Part shown: positions 29,168 to 36,443 of the stretch, piece after piece | Layout: every line of letters starts with the position of its first letter | Position numbering within the stretch: the stretch's first letter is position 1 | Assembly (NCBI RefSeq): GCF_002140715.2 | Contig: NZ_NGLE02000001.1 | Coordinates: 1,771,001 to 1,835,000 of the forward strand | DNA length: 64,000 bases | Direction: 5' to 3' | From: Enterococcus sp. 4G2_DIV0659 | GTDB lineage: Bacteria; Bacillota; Bacilli; Lactobacillales; Enterococcaceae | The notes under the pieces: model-generated | Seen by the model: only the letters and a program-made list of their open reading frames with translations | The model's database searches: none | Told to the model about the DNA's origin: nothing | Made by a program: the position numbers and the translations under genes

Positions 29168-29196
29168 TTGACGGAACCTCTTCCTTCTGTTAAATT
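29168..29196 (+). promoter_or_regulatory. Promoter of the zinc-uptake operon
   Basis: TTGACG at 29168-29173 is separated by 17 bases from TAAATT at 29191-29196, a good housekeeping promoter. The expected transcription start falls just before or within the Zur-box palindrome. Confidence 0.65.
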
Positions 29197-29209
29197 AATT
29201 CTTGCTACC

Positions 29210-29230
29210 AAATCGTAAATGTTACGATTT
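29210..29230 (+). promoter_or_regulatory. Zur box (zinc repressor operator)
   Basis: AAATCGTAA-ATG-TTACGATTT is a perfect 9-bp inverted repeat that matches the Firmicute Zur consensus (AAATCGTAAT-N-ATTACGATTT type). It overlaps the start of transcription of the zinc-uptake operon, so a Zur-Zn repressor would block it when zinc is plentiful. Confidence 0.82.
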
Positions 29231-29261
29231 GAATAAGATAAATCGAAATGGGGAAATAACG

Positions 29262-30227
29262 ATGAGAAAAAATAACTGGAAGTATAGTGTAGGACTATTT
29301 TTGGCAGCCATGATTTTTATATTAGGCGCTTGTAGTCAAACAAAAGAACAAGAAAAATCTGGAAAAAGTGATACAATAAACGTTGTAACTACTTTTTATC
29401 CAATGTATGATTTTGCCAAAAATGTTGTAGGTGATGCAGGTGATGTTCAATTATTGATTCCTGCTGGCACAGAACCACATGATTATGAGCCAAGTGCTAA
29501 AGACATTGCGAAGATAACAGATGCTGATGTGTTTGTTTATAATAGCCATGAATTAGAAACATGGGTTCAAGATGTTCTGGAAAATGTTGATAAGAAAAAT
29601 GTTGCTGTTATAGAAGCAGCTGGCTCAATCGATTTAATGGAAGGTGCTGCACATGAGCATGACCATGAAGAAGAAGCTGACCACGACGAGCACGATCATG
29701 ATCATGAGTTAGATCCTCATGTTTGGTTAGACCCAGTTTTAGCGCAAAAAGAAGTTGAAGCGATACGCGATGCATTGGTGAAGAAATATCCTGAGAAAAA
29801 AGAAACCTTTACAAAAAATGCAGCAGCGTATTTAGAAAAATTGAATGAGCTAGATGCACAATACAAAGAAGCCTTCACTAATGCTAAAAATAAAACATTT
29901 GTCACTCAACACGCAGCATTTGGTTACTTAGCAAAACAATACGGACTGACTCAAGAATCAATCGCGGGAATTTCACCAGACCAAGAACCATCACCCAGTC
30001 GCTTAGCGGAGCTGAAAAAATATATTAAAGAACACAATGTATCAGTGATTTATTTTGAAACTTCTGCTTCATCAAAAGTAGCTGAAACATTAGCACGTGA
30101 AACAGGCGTGGAATTAGCGGTACTTAATCCGTTAGAAAGCATCACGAAGCAAGAACAAGAGAAAGGCGAAGATTATATTTCAGTAATGAAAGCAAATCTT
30201 GACGCATTGAAAAAAAGTATTAAGTAA
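29262..30227 (+). CDS. znuA: Zinc ABC transporter substrate-binding lipoprotein
   Basis: The 321-residue protein begins with a lipoprotein signal (hydrophobic stretch then LGACS lipobox, Cys near residue 24). It belongs to the ZnuA/AdcA cluster A-1 family: VVTTFYPMYDF, AGTEPHDYEP, then a His-rich loop of repeated H-D/E (about residues 125-150), DPHVWLDPV with the metal His, and TQHAAFGYLA and ISPDQEPSP. The His-rich loop and the upstream Zur box argue for zinc rather than manganese. ATG 29262 is chosen for GGGG upstream; the longer open frame includes the operator. Confidence 0.93.
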   Translation: MRKNNWKYSVGLFLAAMIFILGACSQTKEQEKSGKSDTINVVTTFYPMYDFAKNVVGDAGDVQLLIPAGTEPHDYEPSAKDIAKITDADVFVYNSHELETWVQDVLENVDKKNVAVIEAAGSIDLMEGAAHEHDHEEEADHDEHDHDHELDPHVWLDPVLAQKEVEAIRDALVKKYPEKKETFTKNAAAYLEKLNELDAQYKEAFTNAKNKTFVTQHAAFGYLAKQYGLTQESIAGISPDQEPSPSRLAELKKYIKEHNVSVIYFETSASSKVAETLARETGVELAVLNPLESITKQEQEKGEDYISVMKANLDALKKSIK

Positions 30228-30239
30228 AACATAAAAGGC

Positions 30240-30266
30240 GAGGTAAAAAGTATCGATTTTTACCTC
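30240..30266 (+). terminator. Hairpin between znuA and znuC
   Basis: GAGGTAAAAA pairs with TTTTTACCTC (10 bp). It lacks a long T-run after the stem, so it may reduce read-through or stabilise the znuA message and give more binding protein than transporter. Confidence 0.5.
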
Positions 30267-30306
30267 AGCCTTAGGTTGTTTATTCGTCTAATGAAGGAGT
30301 AGAGTC

Positions 30307-30987
30307 ATGCATTATTTAGAAGTTAAAAATCTCACATTTTATTATGATGATGAACCTGTTCTAGAAGAGGTTTCCTATTACGTTGATCCAGGTGAATTTG
30401 TCATTTTAACAGGGGAAAATGGTGCGGCGAAGTCTACGTTGATTAAAAGCACTCTAGGGTTGTTAAAACCCACAAAAGGTGAAATCACGATCGCTAAAGA
30501 AAATACCGCTGGAGAAAAACTTAGTATTGGGTATATTCCTCAACAAGTTGCTTCTTTTAATGCAGGTTTTCCAAGCACGGTAATCGAACTAGTTCGTTCA
30601 GGACGTTTTCCACGTAATCGCTGGTTCAAGCCACTAACCAAACGAGACCATCAGCATGTTGAAAAAGCATTAAAAGCAGTAGGAATGTGGGACATGCGCC
30701 ATAAACGGATCGGAGAACTTTCTGGTGGACAGAAACAGCGTATCAGTTTAGCTCGTATTTTTGCGACAGACCCTGATTTATTTATTTTAGATGAACCAAC
30801 AACCGGGATGGATGAAACGTCTAGAAATGAGTTTTATCGCTTGTTAAGGCATAATGCTCATGACCATGGCAAAGCGATTTTGATGATCACGCATGACCAT
30901 GAAGATATTAAATCTTATGCAGATAGACAAATTCGTTTGGTTCGGAAGGAGGATTCACAATGGAGATGCTTTCATATGAGTTCATGA
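30307..30987 (+). CDS. znuC: Zinc ABC transporter ATP-binding protein
   Basis: This 226-residue ATPase energises zinc import with the adjacent permease. Walker A reads [10 protein letters not shown], with Ala in place of the usual second Gly; the ABC signature is [13 protein letters not shown] and Walker [13 protein letters not shown]. The switch His is in [14 protein letters not shown] precedes the ATG. Its 3' end overlaps the permease gene by 28 bases, ensuring coupled synthesis. It is in the znuACB operon under the Zur box. Confidence 0.92.
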   Translation: MHYLEVKNLTFYYDDEPVLEEVSYYVDPGEFVILTGENGAAKSTLIKSTLGLLKPTKGEITIAKENTAGEKLSIGYIPQQVASFNAGFPSTVIELVRSGRFPRNRWFKPLTKRDHQHVEKALKAVGMWDMRHKRIGELSGGQKQRISLARIFATDPDLFILDEPTTGMDETSRNEFYRLLRHNAHDHGKAILMITHDHEDIKSYADRQIRLVRKEDSQWRCFHMSS

Positions 30988-31796
30988 GAAAAGCTTTTTT
31001 AGCCGCAACGTTTATTTCAGTGATTGCCCCAATGTTAGGTGTGTTTCTTGTAATTAGAAGACAATCTTTGATGGCGGATACTCTTTCTCATGTATCGCTT
31101 GCGGGAGTCGCCTTAGGGTTTTTCTTAAATTGGAATCCAGATATCATGACATTGGTTGTTGTGATTATTGCGGCCGTGATTTTAGAATATTTACGCATGA
31201 TTTACAGTACATATTCTGAGATTTCGATTGCTATTTTGATGTCAGGAGGCTTAGCCTTGGCGCTAGTCTTGATGAATTTAAGCGGCGGTAATTCTGCTGC
31301 AAGTATTCAGTCGTATTTATTTGGCTCAATCGTGACGATTACTTGGCAGCAAGTGGTGATTTTAGCGGTTCTTTTCGTTGTATTGGTGATTTTGTTTGCT
31401 TTATTCAAACGTCCGATGTATGTGTTGACTTTTGATGAAGATACAGCGCATGTGGATGGGTTGCCGATTCATTGGATGTCAATGTTGTTCAATGTGATTA
31501 CAGGTGTGGCGATAGCGGTAATGATCCCGATTGCTGGGGCATTGTTGATTTCAGCGATCATGGTGTTGCCTGCGGCTATCGGTATGCGGATTGGCAAGGG
31601 ATTTAATACGGTCATTATTATTAGTGTGATTATGGGATTGATTGGCATGCTAACAGGATTGACGGGGTCTTACTATTTAGAAACACCGCCAAGTGCCAGC
31701 ATTACCTTGATTTTTATCGGTTTATTTATTCTTGTGAGTATCCTTCGTAAACTGATAGTGACCATGCAGCGAAATAGAAAAATTAGCCAAAGATAG
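30960..31796 (+). CDS. znuB: Zinc ABC transporter permease
   Basis: The 278-residue membrane protein has about eight hydrophobic segments and the ABC-3 permease features [21 protein letters not shown] (coupling region) and [17 protein letters not shown]. It forms the channel for zinc delivered by the lipoprotein. AAGGAGG lies 7 bases before ATG 30960, inside znuC. It is the last gene of the operon and is followed by a terminator. Confidence 0.93.
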   Translation: MEMLSYEFMRKAFLAATFISVIAPMLGVFLVIRRQSLMADTLSHVSLAGVALGFFLNWNPDIMTLVVVIIAAVILEYLRMIYSTYSEISIAILMSGGLALALVLMNLSGGNSAASIQSYLFGSIVTITWQQVVILAVLFVVLVILFALFKRPMYVLTFDEDTAHVDGLPIHWMSMLFNVITGVAIAVMIPIAGALLISAIMVLPAAIGMRIGKGFNTVIIISVIMGLIGMLTGLTGSYYLETPPSASITLIFIGLFILVSILRKLIVTMQRNRKISQR

Positions 31797-31811
31797 CGTG
31801 TGTATTTAAAG

Positions 31812-31856
31812 GAAGATAAGAGTAAAAACGAAAGTTTATACTTTTATCTTCTTTTT
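31812..31856 (+). terminator. Rho-independent terminator after znuB
   Basis: GAAGATAAGAGTA pairs with TACTTTTATCTTC (13 bp, one G-T pair) and is followed by TTTTT. Confidence 0.85.
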
Positions 31857-31897
31857 TGTGGCATAAATTGCGAACTATTTTGCATTTTTTTCAAAAA

Positions 31898-31930
31898 ATG
31901 CTCGAATTTTTTTGCTAAACACCTTATAAT
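31898..31930 (+). promoter_or_regulatory. Likely purR promoter with PurBox-like sequence
   Basis: A perfect TATAAT lies at 31925-31930. Upstream, AATGCTCGAATTTTT (about 31897-31911) resembles a degenerate PurBox (A-rich, GTTCGG-type core), so PurR could regulate its own gene. The -35 is poor. The leader to purR is about 195 bases and contains no obvious riboswitch. Confidence 0.4.
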
Positions 31931-32132
31931 AGGGAACGATAGATTGAAAGCGAATGTTACTTGTTTTTATACGCTTGATTCATAAGGAATAATAACTATC
32001 AGGTTGGACAAAGAAAAAGGAGTATTTATTATTTACTGGTAGAAAAATAATAAATAACGAACCTATAAAAAAGAAGGCGCACCACGAATGAAAGTTAGTG
32101 GAATATGCAGCTAAAAGGAAAGAGGAGAAGAA

Positions 32133-32960
32133 GTGACAGAGTCGAAAATTCGGAGAAGTGAACGTTTGATTGATATGACCCAGTATTTGTTAGAGCACCC
32201 ACATACATTGGTTTCTTTGACCCATTTTGCACAGCGTTACAAATCAGCTAAATCATCGATAAGTGAGGATTTAGCAATCATCAAGAAAACATTTAAACAA
32301 AGAGGAACAGGTATCCTTGAAACGATTCCAGGAGCGGCAGGCGGTGTGAGATTTATTCCTGAAATTCCATATGAGGAGTCAAAAGAATTAGTATTAGCGT
32401 TGTGTGAACGCTTATCAGAGCAAGATCGTTTGCTTCCAGGAGGCTATGTGTATCTTTCAGATTTACTAGGTCAACCGGAGTTATTACGTCAAGTAGGGCG
32501 TATTATTGCCTCTAAATATTTAGGCGAGCAAATCGACGCTGTTATGACGGTAGCGACAAAAGGTGTGCCGATTGCTCAAGCTGTTTCGTATTATTTGAAT
32601 GTTCCGTTTGTGATCGTTCGTCGTGATTCTAAAATCACTGAAGGATCAACCGTAAGTGTGAATTATGTTTCTGGTTCATCTGAACGAATCGAAAAAATGG
32701 AATTGTCAAAACGTAGTTTAAAACGAGGTTCAAGAGTGTTAGTCGTGGATGATTTCATGAAAGGCGGCGGCACAGTCAATGGGATGAAGAGTCTGATTGA
32801 AGAATTTGAGGCTGAACTTGTTGGGATTACGGTTTTTGCAGAGTCTAAATTTAAAGGTGAGCGCGCAATTGAAGATTATACCTCACTGCTTTATGTGGAA
32901 GATGTAGATACACGGACGAAAACAATCAAGGTGGTTCCTGGGAATTATTTTGACGAATAA
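32133..32960 (+). CDS. purR: Purine operon regulator PurR
   Basis: The 275-residue PurR has an N-terminal winged helix (about 1-75, RRSERLIDMTQYLLEHPHTL) and a C-terminal phosphoribosyltransferase-like domain with the PRPP loop VLVVDDFMKGGGTVNGM. In Bacillus and Lactococcus, PRPP binding alters its control of purine genes. It starts with GTG after AGAGGAG. In relatives the next gene is close to glmU, but here about 15.8 kb of extra DNA separates them. A terminator follows. Confidence 0.95.
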   Translation: MTESKIRRSERLIDMTQYLLEHPHTLVSLTHFAQRYKSAKSSISEDLAIIKKTFKQRGTGILETIPGAAGGVRFIPEIPYEESKELVLALCERLSEQDRLLPGGYVYLSDLLGQPELLRQVGRIIASKYLGEQIDAVMTVATKGVPIAQAVSYYLNVPFVIVRRDSKITEGSTVSVNYVSGSSERIEKMELSKRSLKRGSRVLVVDDFMKGGGTVNGMKSLIEEFEAELVGITVFAESKFKGERAIEDYTSLLYVEDVDTRTKTIKVVPGNYFDE

Positions 32961-32965
32961 AAATA

Positions 32966-33001
32966 AAGCCAGTCATCAGAAATGATGTGCTGGTTTTTTT
33001 T
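32966..33001 (+). terminator. Rho-independent terminator after purR
   Basis: CCAGTCATCA and TGATGTGCTGG pair with a small bulge and a GAAA loop, followed by eight or more T residues. Confidence 0.88.
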
Positions 33002-33258
33002 TCATTCTATTTTTTGAGGAAGCAAATTATGAACTGTAGTTCTAATTTGTTTAGACTTTAAACAGTAGAAACACAGTGAGTATAAAGCAATGGCAAATTG
33101 ACTAGCTTCTATATAAAGCCTTTCAAGATGTAGATTAATTTTCTATAATTTGTTGGTTTTTTCATTCATATAGTTTATAATGAAGACGGAAACTGTATAA
33201 GTAATAACTGACTGGGCTCTTTTTTAGAAACAAAGAAACTAAGAAAGGGGGAATGTCA
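33002..33258 (+). other. Intergenic region before the Hol_Tox gene
   Basis: AT-rich sequence of about 257 bases with no open frame carrying a ribosome site. The promoter for the small toxin gene should lie here; TTGGTTTTTTC...TATAATGAA at about 33152-33184 is a candidate. Confidence 0.35.
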
Positions 33259-33414
33259 ATGTATAGTGATGATTATTGGACATTTTCCAGAAAGGAAATG
33301 TTCGTGTCTGTTTATGAAGCATTATCGTTAGTCATTGGTGCTGTTGGAATTGCAATCAACAGTGTCACTCTAACAGTGTTGCTCGTAAGAAATCTTGGTA
33401 GACAAAAAAAGTAA
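33259..33414 (+). CDS. Hol_Tox-family (holin-like) small toxin, type I toxin-antitoxin candidate
   Basis: The 51-codon gene encodes a single-span membrane peptide. The part from Met14, MFVSVYEALSLVIGAVGIA, followed by a hydrophobic stretch and the tail RNLGRQKK, fits the short holin-like toxins of Firmicutes (V-Y-E-A-L-S-L motif, then one helix, then a Lys-rich end). Such peptides are usually kept silent by an antisense RNA (TxpA/RatA, BsrG/SR4 types). AAAGGGGG lies 7 bases before ATG 33259; an internal ATG at 33298 also has AAAGGA close by and would give the usual 38 residues. The stop codon lies inside a bidirectional terminator. Confidence 0.7.
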   Translation: MYSDDYWTFSRKEMFVSVYEALSLVIGAVGIAINSVTLTVLLVRNLGRQKK

Positions 33415-33452
33415 TCATAACTTAACTTTGGCCGGTTAATATGATTACTTTT
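33407..33452. terminator. Bidirectional terminator over the toxin stop codon
   Basis: AAAAGTAATCAT pairs with ATGATTACTTTT. T-runs flank both sides, so an antisense transcript coming from the right could also end here. Confidence 0.75.
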
Positions 33453-33505
33453 TATTAATTAATGTTTAACTGTTCAGTCAGCTTACAACCAAACACAGTT
33501 TTCAT

Positions 33506-33535
33506 AAAAAAGATCTGTTGACGCAGGTCTTTTTT
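33506..33535. terminator. Second terminator hairpin near the toxin gene
   Basis: AAAAAAGATCTG pairs with CAGGTCTTTTTT (one G-T pair, 6-nt loop). Symmetric A and T tails make it bidirectional. Confidence 0.75.
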
Positions 33536-33828
33536 ACTACTTCTACACCTTCATACTACTAATCTTAGTATGATTTGTCAACTGATTTATCAACATTTCA
33601 ACAGAAATGTAATAAAAATTTTTAAAAAATTGTACGTCTTTTAAAGGTAAAGGGTTGAGAGAATCTATAGGCATAGTATGACCGATGTAATAATATGCTC
33701 ACAATAAACGTATCTGCTTAACGAAAAAAGTAATTAGGTGTATAGTTAGTATGTAAGAAAATTTATCCAGCTTTTTTCTACACACAATGGTTAAAAAATC
33801 TGGATGATTTAAATGAAAGAAGGACAAT
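33536..33828 (+). other. Intergenic region before the M20 deacylase gene
   Basis: About 290 bases without a credible gene. Near the end, ATCCAG...CTGGAT (about 33768-33806) can form a hairpin ahead of the deacylase ribosome site. The promoter was not resolved. Confidence 0.35.
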
Positions 33829-34977
33829 ATGATGGAAAATCAAGAAAAAGTACAAATTTTAAAAGACATCGTTGCAATTAAATCAGTGAATGGTAACGAA
33901 AAAGAAGTCGCAGAGTATTTAAGCCAACTATTTAAAAAACATGGCATTGACTCAAGTTTTTTAGAGTATGACACAGATCGTGACAACTTGATTGTAGAAA
34001 TCGGCAATAAAAATAGTGAAAAAGTTTTAGCTTTTTCAGGTCATATGGATGTTGTCTCAGCGGGGAATGAAGCGGATTGGACATCAGATCCATTTAAACC
34101 TGAAATTCGTGATGGAAAAATGTATGGTCGTGGTACGTGTGATATGAAGAGTGGGTTAGCAGCAATGGCTATTGCGATGATCGAGCTAAAAGAAGAAAAT
34201 GCAGCGTTTAATGGCCGTTTGCGTTTACTAGCCACAGTGGGTGAAGAAGTAGGTGAGCTTGGCGCAGAGCAATTAACCAAAGAAGGCTATGTGGATGATG
34301 TGACCTCAATGGTGATTGGTGAACCTTCTGGCTATGCGGGAATCGTTTATGCCCATAAAGGGTCTATTAACTTTAAAGTAAAATCTCAAGGGAAAAATGC
34401 TCACAGCTCTATGCCTAAATTAGGTGTAAATGCGATTGATCATTTAAATGATTTTTACACAAGAGCCAACGACATGTTCCGTAGTGAAATCCATACAGAC
34501 GAAGTTTTAGGTGAGTTTATTTATAACGTAACGATGATTTCTGGCGGCGAACAAATCAACAGTATTCCTAGTGAAGCCAGCCTTCAAGGAAACATTAGAA
34601 CAATTCCTGGGTATGACAATGATTTAGTTATTCAAAAAATGAACGAACTTATCGATGAGTTGAACCAAAAAGATACCTATCATTTAACTTTAAGTATTGA
34701 AGCGAATAAAATTTCTGTGAAAAGTGAAAAAGATTCTGATATCGCTAAAATTGCGCAACAAGTAGCGAAAAAACATGTAAATGTGGATATTCCAATGGTT
34801 GGTGTCTCTGGTACGACAGATGCAGCGGAATTTACAAAAGGGAAACAAGCCTTTCCAGTGATTATTTTTGGTCCAGGTAATGAAACACCCCATCAAGTTG
34901 ATGAATATGTGGATGTGGATAATTATTTGGAAATGGTAGATATTTATAAGGAAATGGCGACGACCTATTTAGCATAA
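33829..34977 (+). CDS. M20-family deacylase (ArgE/DapE type)
   Basis: This 382-residue metallo-hydrolase of the ArgE/DapE/ACY1 family has metal ligands in SGHMDVVSAG (His/Asp near 72-74), GRGTCDMKSG (bridging Asp), the catalytic Glu pair in GEEVGELGA, Glu in IGEPSGYAG and His in FGPGNETPHQVDEYV. A dimerisation lid domain lies at about 175-285 (KGSINFKVKSQGKNAHSSMP). It removes acyl groups from amino acids or cleaves small peptides; the exact substrate is not shown. It is often annotated succinyl-diaminopimelate desuccinylase, but no dap genes are adjacent. Two ATGs in a row (33829, 33832) follow AAGGA. Confidence 0.88.
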   Translation: MMENQEKVQILKDIVAIKSVNGNEKEVAEYLSQLFKKHGIDSSFLEYDTDRDNLIVEIGNKNSEKVLAFSGHMDVVSAGNEADWTSDPFKPEIRDGKMYGRGTCDMKSGLAAMAIAMIELKEENAAFNGRLRLLATVGEEVGELGAEQLTKEGYVDDVTSMVIGEPSGYAGIVYAHKGSINFKVKSQGKNAHSSMPKLGVNAIDHLNDFYTRANDMFRSEIHTDEVLGEFIYNVTMISGGEQINSIPSEASLQGNIRTIPGYDNDLVIQKMNELIDELNQKDTYHLTLSIEANKISVKSEKDSDIAKIAQQVAKKHVNVDIPMVGVSGTTDAAEFTKGKQAFPVIIFGPGNETPHQVDEYVDVDNYLEMVDIYKEMATTYLA

Positions 34978-34999
34978 TTGAGTCTATAATCTAAAAAAC

Positions 35000-35064
35000 A
35001 AACAGTTACTTATCACATAGTAGTAAACAAATGGTTGGCTGTAATGAGCGATAAGTAACTGTTT
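35000..35064. repeat. 15-bp inverted repeat
   Basis: AAACAGTTACTTATC at 35000-35014 is perfectly complementary to GATAAGTAACTGTTT at 35050-35064, with 35 bases between. It lies just after the deacylase gene and could be part of its 3' structure or a remnant of a small mobile repeat. Confidence 0.7.
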
Positions 35065-35070
35065 GAAACG

Positions 35071-35101
35071 AGCAAGCTCTGCAAAACTTGCTGGTTTTTT
35101 G
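35071..35101 (+). terminator. Rho-independent terminator after the deacylase
   Basis: AGCAAG pairs with CTTGCT and is followed by GGTTTTTT. The stem is short. Confidence 0.6.
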
Positions 35102-35162
35102 CTTAACCATCAGTACCTGTTTTTCATGTAACAGATACTGATTAAAGCTAGGCTATCAATAA

Positions 35163-35294
35163 TCGATCATTAGTTGCCATTCAATCGGATAAAACGTGAA
35201 ACTCTTTATTTATCTTTACCGTCCATTTGTATATGCATTGACTTGGCTGCCTTTTTTGATTGAATGGTAAACGTATGGTAGTGATCGATCTTGA
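35163..35294. repeat. Interrupted inverted repeat, possible MITE-like remnant
   Basis: The left side has TCGATCA then CCATTCAATC; the right side has GATTGAATGG then TGATCGA, in mirror order. The outer and inner arms are separated by 7 and 14 bases. The interior has no supported gene. It may be a decayed small mobile element or a long RNA stem. Confidence 0.45.
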
Positions 35295-35387
35295 TAAGCT
35301 AGCGGGCAAACGCCAAGAGATAGAAACAAGAATACAATATGCTGTATTCAAAAAAGAACAAGGCGCTTGCTGATTATAAAAAGAGCG

Positions 35388-35421
35388 AAAAAATACGGTA
35401 TTAGCTACCAACTAATACCGT
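35388..35421 (-). terminator. Minus-strand terminator of repeat unit A
   Basis: ACGGTATTAG and CTAATACCGT form a perfect 10-bp stem with a 7-nt loop; on the minus strand ATTTTTT follows. It is the counterpart of the hairpin at 35657-35690. Confidence 0.7.
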
Positions 35422-35514
35422 GCAAAAGTGCAACAAATAACCACCGACTACTTCCAATGACTCAAACTTGTAAAAAAGCACTAGTATTTCTTACAAAAAT
35501 TGAGTAAAATGAAA

Positions 35515-35618
35515 GAGTCGATATGCAAATATTGACTAGGGCAACTTATATTATTAGTTTACGCTGATAATATGAGGCTCTGTACGAGGATGTCCGTCCT
35601 TGCACAGAGTGCCTTTTT
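35515..35618 (+). ncRNA. Candidate small RNA, tandem copy A
   Basis: After a conserved AGTAAAAT (possible -10) comes GGCAACTT, a stem ATATTATTAG/CTGATAATAT with loop TTTACG (35548-35573), then a terminator stem GGCTCTGT/ACAGAGTGCC with inner GAGGA-TGTCCG-TCCTT and TTTTT (35576-35618). There is no open frame with a ribosome site. Copy B, 259 bases downstream, keeps both structures with compensating base changes. No known RNA family is recognised. The 5' end is estimated. Confidence 0.6.
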
Positions 35619-35656
35619 ATTTTGTTTTTCGCTCTAATTATCTAATGTTTAAAACA

Positions 35657-35690
35657 CAAAAAAATGATATTAGTCAGCTACTAATACCAT
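35657..35690 (-). terminator. Minus-strand terminator of repeat unit B
   Basis: ATGATATTAG pairs with CTAATACCAT (one mismatch, 7-nt loop); TTTTTTT follows on the minus strand. Relative to unit A the C-G pair has become T-A, which preserves pairing. Confidence 0.6.
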
Positions 35691-35774
35691 GAAGCGTTCG
35701 TTAAATAACCATTCACTAACTTTATTGAGTAGAAAAAGAGTGGAAATCTTTTATTACTTTTAGTAAAATAAGGT

Positions 35775-35880
35775 TAGTCAATAAGAAATTATTGGCGAGG
35801 CAACTTGTATTATTAGTTTACGCTGATAATACAGGGCTCTGTTTTGAAGATGTCCGTCTTCTGACAGGGCGCCTTTTTTT
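35775..35880 (+). ncRNA. Candidate small RNA, tandem copy B
   Basis: The layout matches copy A: AGTAAAAT, GGCAACTT, stem GTATTATTAG/CTGATAATAC with loop TTTACG (35807-35832), then a terminator stem with GAAGA-TGTCCG-TCTTC at its tip and TTTTTTT (35835-35880). The outermost pair of stem 1 is G-C here and A-T in copy A; the tip is A-T here and G-C in copy A. The loops TTTACG and TGTCCG are unchanged. Confidence 0.6.
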
Positions 35881-35954
35881 ATTTTATGTTGTAAATTTAT
35901 TTTAACTTAAAGACATTATAAGAGTCAATAGAATCTTGGGAAACAATTCAAATA

Positions 35955-35988
35955 GTCAAAATTGTCCGGAAAGAGGAACAATTTTGAC
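35955..35988. repeat. 11-bp inverted repeat
   Basis: GTCAAAATTGT at 35955-35965 pairs with ACAATTTTGAC at 35978-35988. It is followed by GGTGGGATTTTTT, so it may act as a weak terminator. The stretch 35990-36150 holds no supported gene; a 30-codon open frame there lacks a start and ribosome site. Confidence 0.5.
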
Positions 35989-36150
35989 AAAAGAGGTGGG
36001 ATTTTTTAATATTTTTCTTGTGTTGTTGGTGGTGGAAGGTGCTTTAAAAGAGTGCCATGAATTGTTGACTAAAATGTTTCGCTTCTATACATTACATTGG
36101 AAATTATAAGAAAGACTCTGAATTTGAAAAATAGTAAAAAGAAATATAGA

Positions 36151-36177
36151 TACGTTTAGGTATACTTATTTGTTAGT
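36151..36177 (+). promoter_or_regulatory. Likely LytTR-regulator binding site upstream of the peptide gene
   Basis: TACGTTTAG fits the LytTR half-site pattern ([TA][AC][CA]GTTN[AG][TG]) at every position. A second GTTAGT-type half lies 18 bases on. The block TTTAGGTATACTT (36155-36167) recurs exactly at 39115-39127, ahead of the export operon that encodes the LytTR regulator. This places the peptide gene and the transport operon under one control. Confidence 0.55.
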
Positions 36178-36315
36178 TTACAGGTTTTGATAAGCTATTC
36201 AAGTATTGATTGATAGCCTTTCAGGTACTTTCAGACTATCGTCTTAGAAGTTCGATTAAACTAGATTTAGACAAGAGTTGGTTCTTGTAAATAATATAAA
36301 AAGAGGTGATATTTA

Positions 36316-36420
36316 GTGCGTAAACTTACAAAAAATGAAGCAAGTTCAAAAGCGGCAGGAGCGGTTTGGTATTGTTGGTGGGTAACATCAACATGGTTGC
36401 GTTGTGTACGTATCGCTTAA
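36316..36420 (+). CDS. Trp-rich two-cysteine peptide precursor with double-glycine-type leader (bacteriocin or pheromone candidate)
   Basis: This 34-codon gene has a GTG start with AGAGGTGAT upstream. The N-terminal half is hydrophilic with Leu4 and Glu8, ending AAG-A. If cleaved after Gly15, Leu is at -12 and Glu at -8, as in leaders cut by C39 transporters; cleavage after G-A (residue 16) is also possible. The core would be AVWYCWWVTSTWLRCVRIA: four Trp, one Tyr, two Cys nine residues apart and a net charge near +2. I recognise no known bacteriocin. A LytTR-like box lies upstream, a 19-bp hairpin downstream, and kinase, regulator, C39 exporter and thioredoxin-like genes follow. It may be an antimicrobial, an inducing signal or both; a disulfide ring is inferred. 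Confidence 0.72.
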   Translation: MRKLTKNEASSKAAGAVWYCWWVTSTWLRCVRIA

Positions 36421-36443
36421 TTACTAAAGAAAGTAAGCACTAC

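Noticed and set aside
31800..31985. A 61-codon plus-strand frame after znuB
   Set aside because: It runs through the znuB terminator and the purR promoter and has no ribosome site.
35181..35411. A 76-codon minus-strand frame, and a 32-codon plus-strand frame at 35275-35373, in the non-coding stretch
   Set aside because: Both lack ribosome sites and overlap inverted repeats and a terminator. The short plus frame may be a gene remnant but cannot be supported.
35388..35880. A possible CRISPR array or Fst-type par locus
   Set aside because: Only two long units about 260 bp apart are present, without short regular repeats or spacers. No Fst-like toxin frame was found in either unit, and the transcripts would diverge rather than converge as in par.
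35990..36112. A plus-strand open frame ending in a Leu/Trp-rich segment upstream of the peptide gene
   Set aside because: It has no start codon with a ribosome site and crosses the inverted repeat at 35955-35988. It may be a fragment of a lost gene.
36316..36420. Reading the Trp-rich peptide as a lantibiotic, sactipeptide or cyclic thiolactone pheromone
   Set aside because: No LanM/LanB/LanC, radical-SAM or AgrB-type maturation gene exists in the locus. The C39 exporter and thioredoxin-like proteins point to a simple disulfide peptide.
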